Shown piece by piece: positions 1-4,380 of a DNA stretch of 5,739 nucleotides. The notes under the pieces are model-generated. The model was not told the DNA's origin, searched no databases, and saw only the letters and a program-made list of their open reading frames with translations. This DNA comes from Deltaproteobacteria bacterium. Its GTDB lineage: Bacteria; Desulfobacterota; Desulfobacteria; Desulfobacterales; JAFDCJ01. The stretch covers positions 1 through 5,739 of the forward strand of contig JAFDDW010000160.1 in the NCBI GenBank assembly GCA_019310665.1, written 5' to 3'. Each line of letters begins with the position of its first letter. Positions within the stretch are counted from its first letter, which is position 1. The position numbers and the translations under genes are program-made.

Positions 1-46
1 TTCGATTGCAAAATATCAATGATGGAGCGAAGCGACCTCCACAATT

Positions 47-88
47 CGACATTCGTCAATCGACATTCGTCAATCGACATTCGTCAAT
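47..88. repeat. Three perfect 14-bp tandem repeats
   Basis: The unit CGACATTCGTCAAT occurs three times without a mismatch at 47-60, 61-74 and 75-88. Each unit holds a small dyad (GAC-ATTC-GTC), and the array is bordered by CAATT on the left and AATTG on the right, so either strand could fold partly on itself. It begins two bases beyond the stop codon of the VOC gene, in the 3' untranslated part of the operon transcript. Related ATTCGTC-type strings are, as I recall, common between genes in Desulfobacterales; that link is memory, not shown here. Function unknown. Confidence 0.9.
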
Positions 89-90
89 TG

Positions 91-513
91 CTAACGTTCC
101 TCAAACTCCCGCCACTTGTAGTCAATGAGTTCCAGCAAAACGCCGTTCATCTTCTTGGGATGAACAAAGGCAAACTCGCAATCTCTAAACGGACGGGCGC
201 CCCCGATAAAGGGATAATCTTTCTGTTGCAGATCGCCCATGGCCTCACGGGTGTTGTCGACATTCAAGCTGAGCAGCATGACGCCTTCGCCTCTTTTCTC
301 GATAAATTTGGCAACATCACCATCGGGTGTTGTCGATTCCATCAGTTCAAAGCCGACCTCCCCCACCCAGTATCTGGCAACCTTGATTTTTTCAGGTTCA
401 TCAATGTATTCGTCATCCGGCCTGGATTTGCCCAATACCGGTTCCCAGACTTTGCGAGCTTCATCCAGATTTTTGACCGCAATGCAGATATGATCAATTT
501 TATTTACTTTCAT
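91..513 (-). CDS. VOC-family protein, methylmalonyl-CoA epimerase-like
   Basis: A 140-residue single-domain member of the vicinal oxygen chelate superfamily, closest in pattern to methylmalonyl-CoA epimerase, which interconverts the 2R and 2S epimers of a CoA thioester using a divalent metal. The two beta-alpha-beta-beta-beta modules are visible: the N-terminal KIDHICIAVKNLDEA (residues 5-19) and the C-terminal FVHPKKMNGVLLELI (116-130). Expected metal ligands are present at His8, Glu56 (GFELME) and Glu128 (LLELI). The His-His pair normally seen in the GIHHIAF-like strand is replaced by Met79-Leu80 (GEGVMLL), so one ligand seems lost. The frame is open to 588, but translation from there would overlap the ferredoxin gene; the ATG at 513 has GGAGG five bases upstream and begins at the family's normal start. 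It is the last gene of the operon, 14 nt after the ferredoxin. VOC membership is secure; epimerase activity and the CoA substrate are inference. A lyase or dioxygenase-like VOC role, or a non-catalytic binding role, remains possible. Confidence 0.85.
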   Translation of the reverse strand: MKVNKIDHICIAVKNLDEARKVWEPVLGKSRPDDEYIDEPEKIKVARYWVGEVGFELMESTTPDGDVAKFIEKRGEGVMLLSLNVDNTREAMGDLQQKDYPFIGGARPFRDCEFAFVHPKKMNGVLLELIDYKWREFEER

Positions 514-518
514 TTTAG

Positions 519-523
519 CCTCC
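519..523 (-). promoter_or_regulatory. Ribosome binding site that fixes the VOC start
   Basis: The minus strand reads GGGGAGG-CTAAA-ATG. The GGAGG core lies five bases before the ATG at 513 and inside the 14-nt gap after the ferredoxin stop codon. This decides for the 140-residue product over the longer open frame reaching back to 588. Confidence 0.8.
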
Positions 524-527
524 CCAT

Positions 528-734
528 TTAAAAAGTGACCTTCTCCAGCGGGACTGTAATGGCGTGGTCCGGACACACACAGCCGCACTCATTGCAGTCT
601 TCGCACAAAAACTCGGTGACTACCGGTCGACCGTCCTGCACCCTGACCGCGAGGTCTGGACAAATTTCGACGCACAGGGGCTCGGTGAACCCACCACACA
701 TGCCACATTTATCTAAATCAATTTGAGCAGCCAT
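528..734 (-). CDS. Small 2[4Fe-4S] ferredoxin
   Basis: A 68-residue acidic, soluble electron carrier. The second cluster motif is standard: Cys44-X2-Cys47-X2-Cys50-X3-Cys54-Pro, with an additional Cys52. The first is stretched: Cys10-X2-Cys13-X7-Cys21-X3-Cys25-Pro, where clostridial ferredoxins have X2 between the second and third cysteines. All eight ligands for two low-potential [4Fe-4S] clusters are therefore present, with an enlarged loop at the first site. There is no signal peptide, so it should act in the cytoplasm. The start is supported by AGGAG seven bases upstream of the ATG. It lies 77 nt after the unknown 175-residue gene and 14 nt before the VOC gene. From its place in an operon with a flavin/[4Fe-4S] reductase, I infer that it donates electrons to, or accepts them from, that enzyme. 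Ferredoxin identity is firm; the partner is not shown by sequence. Confidence 0.93.
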   Translation of the reverse strand: MAAQIDLDKCGMCGGFTEPLCVEICPDLAVRVQDGRPVVTEFLCEDCNECGCVCPDHAITVPLEKVTF

Positions 735-782
735 AATATAACTCCTAATAAATCGTTTTGTTCGTTTTAATCAACCATATAC

Positions 783-797
783 CCGGCTATCAGCCGG
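783..797 (-). other. GC-rich hairpin in the operon's longest spacer
   Basis: CCGGCT-ATC-AGCCGG is a perfect 6-bp stem with a 3-nt loop. It lies 15 nt past the stop codon of the 175-residue gene and about 49 nt before the ferredoxin start. No run of U follows it on the minus strand (GTATATGG), so it is not a typical intrinsic terminator. It may stabilise or mark a processing point in the mRNA, allowing different levels of the first three and last two genes. That role is inference. Confidence 0.5.
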
Positions 798-811
798 CAC
801 CGCAGGTACCT

Positions 812-1339
812 TTACTCCGCTTTATACAATCGCAGGATGGTCTCGCCCTGGCCACGCGGGATGGCTTTTTGCAATTCAATTTTTAAAGAAATGTTCATAA
901 ACACGCTGACATCCTCTAAAACGGCCTGATACATGCGTTCGCGGCACAAAGCGACTTCTTCCATGGGCACACCGAATTGCTTGGCCCATGACGGCCAGGG
1001 ATCCCGGGAGCATTTAATAAATACTTCGCCGGGATTCTCCCCTTTTTCGGCCGTGGCCCGGCCGCCATCGGTGTTCCAAAGCCCGGCAAGGGCTTTGCCC
1101 AGAATCATCATAAAGCCTTCTTCCCCCTTTAACCAGTTCATCCGGGGAAGGATGCTCTTGCCGATATCCTTGCCGAAGACTTCGGCCGCCCGCAGGGCAA
1201 CATCCTGCGGATTGGCATCGGCTCCGGCAAACTCCACGGCAACCTGTCGCCATCGGTAAAAGGTTTTTCCGATTTCATCCTGGGCGCTGTGCAACGCCCG
1301 ATACAATTTGGTAATTTCTTTTTCGGCATCAACTGGCAT
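812..1339 (-). CDS. Conserved-looking protein of unknown function (175 aa)
   Basis: I do not recognise this protein with confidence. It is soluble, with no signal peptide or membrane segment, and looks mostly helical. The N-terminal third (KEITKLYRALHSAQDEIG, 7-24) reads as amphipathic helix; the middle has Trp and Gly-rich stretches (MNWLKGEEGFMMIL, 67-80; GLWNTDGG, 86-93). The C-terminal half carries Cys110 in a CSRDPWPSW segment, Cys132, a helical stretch and a closing AIPRGQGETILRLYK strand. That ending (a helical segment, then a basic residue plus RG-x-G and a final beta strand) faintly recalls the L-2-amino-thiazoline-4-carboxylate hydrolase-like family, but this is a resemblance only. 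The ATG is preceded by GGAGG at a 6-nt distance. It starts 14 nt after the flavoenzyme stop codon, so the two are probably co-translated; it may be an accessory subunit, a substrate-handling partner or a separate enzyme of the same pathway. Confidence 0.85.
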   Translation of the reverse strand: MPVDAEKEITKLYRALHSAQDEIGKTFYRWRQVAVEFAGADANPQDVALRAAEVFGKDIGKSILPRMNWLKGEEGFMMILGKALAGLWNTDGGRATAEKGENPGEVFIKCSRDPWPSWAKQFGVPMEEVALCRERMYQAVLEDVSVFMNISLKIELQKAIPRGQGETILRLYKAE

Positions 1340-1353
1340 GGATAACCTCCTTG

Positions 1354-3342
1354 TTATATGCGCATCCCAATGCGGTAGCCGTCATGGACTGCACTGGAAA
1401 GGTTGCGAGGAATCAGGGCGTCACCGATGACAAACAGTTCGATCCCCTCGGATTGGACAACTTTTTTCAGACTCTCATTGGGTTCTCGCTGGGATACGAC
1501 GATGGTGTCGCAATTCACCGGCCAGCGATACCCATCAAAGGATTTGACAACGATACCCTCATCATTGATTTCCTCGATATCAACGTCATTATAGATGACA
1601 ATTCCGTTTTGCCGCATATAGATCATATAGCGCCATTTAAAGGACGGGTTAACGTCGAAGCCGGCGGTCTTGTCCTTGCCGACCAGGGTCACTTTTTTAC
1701 CCTGTTTGGCCAGATGAAGGGCACAGCCGATACCCGGTTTGCGGTTGCCCCATACAATTACTTTCTCACCGACTTCGGCCTTGCCGGTCATCACATCCAG
1801 CAAATTCACCAGCTTGGCCGAATCACCACCGGAGCCCTCGATCTTCGAATAAACCGGACCGGTGGCCAGTACCACCGAATCGGGCATTTTTTCTTCGATC
1901 AACTCTGCGGTGACCTCGGTCCCCAAGTGAAAGGTGACACCGGCCTTTTCACACATAACCTGCTGGTATTCGATGCAGGTCCAAAGCTCGTCATCTCCGT
2001 AAGGAGCGTTTTTGGCCTCATTAAGGGTGCCGCCGATAACATCCCGCTTATCATAAACGTGGACTTCGTGACCACGCCGGGCAGCTATGGCGGCACATTC
2101 CAACCCGGCCGGACCGGCTCCGACGATCATGATTTCTTTTTCTTCCTCTGCCGCGGCCGGATCCGCAAATTCCGGATTGGCTTCGTGGGCGCAAACCGGA
2201 TTGATATAGCAGGTCATGGGCGCATCCCTGAACAGCCTCGCCAGGCACAGGTTGCAGGCGACACAGTGCCGAACTTCTTCTTCCCTGCCTTCCAGCACTT
2301 TCTTGGGCATCAAGGGGTCGGCGATCATCGAACGGCATATTTCCCAGAAATCCAGTTCATTGGCGCCAATTTTTTCGTTGGGCAAATCCGGCTTAAACAT
2401 GCGATAGGCCATCTGAATCGGAATCTTGACATGTTCCTTGGCCCGTTTGGCCAGATGGACCCAGTTGCCCATGGGGATGTCACGGCTGATCACCGGATAG
2501 ATGGACTCCTGCCATCCCAGGGTACAGCTGATATAATCCGCACCGGCTTCTTCGGCCATCTTGTAAGTTTCCATGGATTCTTCAAGGGTATTGCCACGCA
2601 CGTCATCCAGCAACTCTTCGGAACACAGACGAATGCCCACCGGTATATCGGGTCCGCAGACCGCTTTTACTGCCTGGATGATTTCAACCACCGCCTTCAT
2701 CCGACCCCGGATATCCCCGCCGTATTCATCGGTGCGCCGGTTGGTGTAGCTGGAAATAAAATTGGAGATCAAATAGCCGACGATGCCGGAGATTTCCATC
2801 GCATCAAAGCCGGCCTCAATTCCCCTGCGGGCGGCATCCACATGCTGTTGAATCATTTCTTTGATTTCGGCGCTGGTCATTTCGACCATGGGTTTAAAAA
2901 TTCTCAGCCGCTGGGGTACCGTTGAAGGACCGTGGCCGGCTTCAACTTCCACCGCACCGACCCGCCCGCAGTCCATTAACTGGAAACCGGCAATCGCCTT
3001 TTCGCCGTGGATCGCATCGGCAATCCGCGCCAAACCCGGAATAAATTTATCGTCCCAGGCGGCTGCCTGCCCGACGTATCCCTGGCCTTTGCCGGCTTCA
3101 TCCATGAATACCCCCTGCATGAAGCACAGACCGCCGACAACACCCCGGGCCCTTTGCCGCATGTATTCCACACCGGAATCGGTGATCAAGCCGTCCAGCC
3201 CGTTGAGGTTTTCTTCGGTGGCGGCATACTTGATGCGGTTGGGCACGTAGAGATTGCCGAGCTCAATCGGCTTGAACAGGTGCGGGTAACTCTTAGCCCC
3301 CGGATATTCGGAATAGTCCCATTCAAATAAAGTTTTAGCCAT
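1354..3342 (-). CDS. FMN/FAD/[4Fe-4S] oxidoreductase, enoate / 2,4-dienoyl-CoA reductase-like
   Basis: A 662-residue cytoplasmic flavoenzyme with the full architecture of the FadH, 2-enoate reductase and trimethylamine dehydrogenase group, which move a hydride or electrons between NAD(P)H, FAD, an iron-sulfur cluster and FMN to reduce (or oxidise) the substrate. Residues ~20-355 form the Old Yellow Enzyme TIM barrel (PNRIKYAATEEN at 34-45, RRTDEYGGD at 202-210, SMIADP at 338-343). The cluster motif is Cys360-X2-Cys363-X2-Cys366-X11-Cys378. An FAD-binding Rossmann fold starts at 404 (GAGPAG, 408-413), a second dinucleotide fold follows at ~527-556, and a closing VIGDALIPR (638-646) contacts FAD. 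Tyr190 matches FadH Tyr166, but the FadH catalytic His252 position is Gln278 (GWQES). The second glycine motif is degenerate (G532-NRKP-G537). The start has AAGGAGG eight bases upstream, and the gene follows the TetR gene by 15 nt. The fold is certain; whether it reduces enoates, dienoyl-CoAs or something else is open. Confidence 0.93.
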   Translation of the reverse strand: MAKTLFEWDYSEYPGAKSYPHLFKPIELGNLYVPNRIKYAATEENLNGLDGLITDSGVEYMRQRARGVVGGLCFMQGVFMDEAGKGQGYVGQAAAWDDKFIPGLARIADAIHGEKAIAGFQLMDCGRVGAVEVEAGHGPSTVPQRLRIFKPMVEMTSAEIKEMIQQHVDAARRGIEAGFDAMEISGIVGYLISNFISSYTNRRTDEYGGDIRGRMKAVVEIIQAVKAVCGPDIPVGIRLCSEELLDDVRGNTLEESMETYKMAEEAGADYISCTLGWQESIYPVISRDIPMGNWVHLAKRAKEHVKIPIQMAYRMFKPDLPNEKIGANELDFWEICRSMIADPLMPKKVLEGREEEVRHCVACNLCLARLFRDAPMTCYINPVCAHEANPEFADPAAAEEEKEIMIVGAGPAGLECAAIAARRGHEVHVYDKRDVIGGTLNEAKNAPYGDDELWTCIEYQQVMCEKAGVTFHLGTEVTAELIEEKMPDSVVLATGPVYSKIEGSGGDSAKLVNLLDVMTGKAEVGEKVIVWGNRKPGIGCALHLAKQGKKVTLVGKDKTAGFDVNPSFKWRYMIYMRQNGIVIYNDVDIEEINDEGIVVKSFDGYRWPVNCDTIVVSQREPNESLKKVVQSEGIELFVIGDALIPRNLSSAVHDGYRIGMRI

Positions 3343-3357
3343 GCTTACACCCTCCTT

Positions 3358-3972
3358 CTATTGTGAGTTATTGGCCTTAAAAGCATCCACCATCAGTTCA
3401 AAAATGCTCTCCAGATTATCAAAAAGGGAATAGGACATATCTTTCAGCAGCCAGCGGCTGATAATATGGTCCATGGTTCCCACAAAAATATCGCGTGCCA
3501 CGAGGGGATCGAGGTCCGGCTTCATCTCTCCACTCTTACGGCCTTCTTCGAAAATATCGACCAGATGGGAATAAAGCTTTTTAACGTTGGAATAAACTTC
3601 GGTGTTTAGAAAATTGGCGTTGGTCTTCAAAAATAAATAGACTATCTTGGCATCCAGGGGGGATTGTTCAACCCGGCGCATGTACCACCAGAGATATTTT
3701 CGCATCTTGTTGACCGCACCTTTTATCCCAAACAACTGTTCCTCCAGGTCACGCAGCAGTTCCGATACCCACAGATCTGGAATCATCTGCAGCAGGTCTT
3801 CTTTGCCCTGGAAATAATCATAGAGTGCGGCTTCAGACAATCCGGCCTGTCTGGAAATGTCAACGATGGTGGTCTTCTGGTATCCCTGTTCGGCAAAAAG
3901 CCTTTTGGCGGAGTTGATAATGCGATCGCGGGTGTGTTCTTTGGAATTGTTTTTGGAATGGTTTTTGGCCAT
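3358..3972 (-). CDS. TetR/AcrR-family transcriptional regulator
   Basis: A 204-residue repressor-type regulator of usual length for the family. The N-terminal three-helix DNA-binding domain spans about residues 15-62: RDRIINSAKRLFAEQGYQ, then the helix-turn-helix TTIVDISRQAGLSEAALYDYF and the typical GKEDLL that closes the domain. Residues ~65-200 are helical and variable, and would hold the ligand pocket and dimer interface; the ligand cannot be read from them. The first 14 residues are a basic, Asn/Ser-rich tail made of a 4-residue repeat. No Shine-Dalgarno sequence precedes the ATG (CAATAAACG-ATG), unlike every other gene here, so expression may be weak. It is the first gene of the operon, with 15 nt to the flavoenzyme start. 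This suggests that it represses its own operon until a substrate or acyl-CoA binds; that is inference from family habit and position. Palindromes 44-89 bp upstream of its start are operator candidates. Confidence 0.93.
   Translation of the reverse strand: MAKNHSKNNSKEHTRDRIINSAKRLFAEQGYQKTTIVDISRQAGLSEAALYDYFQGKEDLLQMIPDLWVSELLRDLEEQLFGIKGAVNKMRKYLWWYMRRVEQSPLDAKIVYLFLKTNANFLNTEVYSNVKKLYSHLVDIFEEGRKSGEMKPDLDPLVARDIFVGTMDHIISRWLLKDMSYSLFDNLESIFELMVDAFKANNSQ
3931..3966 (-). repeat. Three imperfect 12-nt repeats inside the TetR start
   Basis: On the minus strand AAAAACCATTCC, AAAAACAATTCC and AAAGAACACACC follow each other in frame, encoding KNHS-KNNS-KEHT at residues 3-14 of the TetR protein. 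The first two differ at one base; the third is more diverged. It looks like a slipped-strand expansion that lengthened the basic N-terminal tail before the first helix. Confidence 0.8.
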
Positions 3973-4015
3973 CGTTTATTGACCGGCTTGTATTAAGTAA
4001 ATTTGATTTTTTAAC

Positions 4016-4061
4016 CAATAAATAATGATAATTTATTGTTTTTATATTGGATAATCTATCC
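4016..4061 (-). promoter_or_regulatory. Candidate promoter and operators of the TetR operon
   Basis: Two dyads lie upstream of the TetR start. CAATAAAT-AATGATA-ATTTATTG (4016-4038) has perfect 8-bp arms, extendable to 11 bp with one mismatch. GGATA-ATC-TATCC (4049-4061) has perfect 5-bp arms. On the minus strand a -10-like TATCAT (4025-4030, five of six) sits in the centre of the first dyad, with only a poor -35 (TTATCC, 4049-4054, 18-bp spacing) in the second. A TetR dimer on either dyad would block such a promoter, fitting autoregulation. AT-richness makes chance dyads likely, so this is a candidate only. Confidence 0.35.
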
Positions 4062-4147
4062 TAACCATATTAATATTACTTAAATTTAGTGGTCCAAATA
4101 TAGGAAAATAGGCTTGATAAAAAAATTTATAAAAAGTGAATATCAGA

Positions 4148-4161
4148 ATTTAAGCTTAAAT
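4148..4161. repeat. Perfect 14-bp palindrome
   Basis: ATTTAAGCTTAAAT is perfectly self-complementary with no spacer. It lies about 176 bp upstream of the TetR start in the AT-rich spacer. It could be a protein-binding site or a chance product of the base composition. Confidence 0.5.
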
Positions 4162-4287
4162 ATTAAAATTAATTATCTCCATTAGGTTTATAACAACCTG
4201 TTATTTAATTCTATATTTTTAAAAATAATTTTTTTATAGTATTTTCCTAATAACATTAAGGTTTTTTCCTGTCAAGCCAAAAACCGA

Positions 4288-4380
4288 ATGGATTTCGAAG
4301 CGTTCAGTGGTATTTGGTCGGATCTGGAACTTGCTGAATTTGATGAAAAAACAAAAGATTTAAGCAGTGTCAAACTATAG
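4288..4380 (+). pseudogene. Short frame resembling an antitoxin C-terminus (remnant)
   Basis: An ATG at 4288 opens 30 codons ending in TAG at 4378-4380, beginning MDFEAFSGIWSDLELAEF and continuing with DEKTKDLSS. Base composition rises abruptly from the AT-rich spacer to gene-like values exactly here. The pattern of a short acidic stretch with F-x-G-I-W-S-D and L-x-E-F resembles the C-terminal, toxin-binding tails of many small antitoxins of VapB/RelB-like systems; this is pattern memory, not a database match. There is no ribosome binding site, no DNA-binding N-terminal half and no toxin gene after it, and in-frame translation upstream stops at a TAG at 4237-4239. Its end overlaps the end of the converging PLP-enzyme gene by six bases. 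I read it as the left-over end of a toxin-antitoxin locus; it could also be a chance frame. Confidence 0.3.

Larger units (their letters stand above)
3973..4287. other. Very AT-rich intergenic region
   Basis: This spacer separates the TetR operon from the tail of the PLP-enzyme gene. By hand count 4081-4260 is about 18% G+C, far below the flanking genes. I see no convincing full gene or RNA gene in it. It must contain the minus-strand promoter of the TetR operon and holds several palindromes listed separately. No clear intrinsic terminator for the PLP-enzyme gene is visible here. Such AT-rich DNA is typical of promoter/silencing regions or of acquired DNA; which applies is not decidable from the sequence. 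Confidence 0.7.

Noticed and set aside
23..41. Hairpin TGGAG/CTCCA as operon terminator
   Set aside because: The stem is only 5 bp with a 9-nt loop, and the following minus-strand sequence TCATTGATATTTT has no immediate U run. A terminator here is possible but not supported.
47..88. CRISPR-like array
   Set aside because: The 14-bp units are directly tandem with no spacers.
19..531. A 170-codon plus-strand frame across the repeats and the VOC gene
   Set aside because: It is the complement of the VOC gene and translates the tandem repeat; no ribosome binding site or recognisable motif.
514..588. A 25-residue N-terminal extension of the VOC protein
   Set aside because: It would overlap the ferredoxin coding sequence, and the internal ATG at 513 has GGAGG at the right distance and the family's normal beginning.
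1351..2925. A 524-codon plus-strand open frame
   Set aside because: It is antisense to the flavoenzyme, whose protein has clear motifs and a strong ribosome binding site. The plus-strand product is low-complexity His/Gly/Phe-rich with no domain.
4200..4245. Poly-T/poly-A stretches as a terminator for the PLP-enzyme gene
   Set aside because: The runs lie over 130 bases past the stop codon and are pure A/T without a G+C stem.
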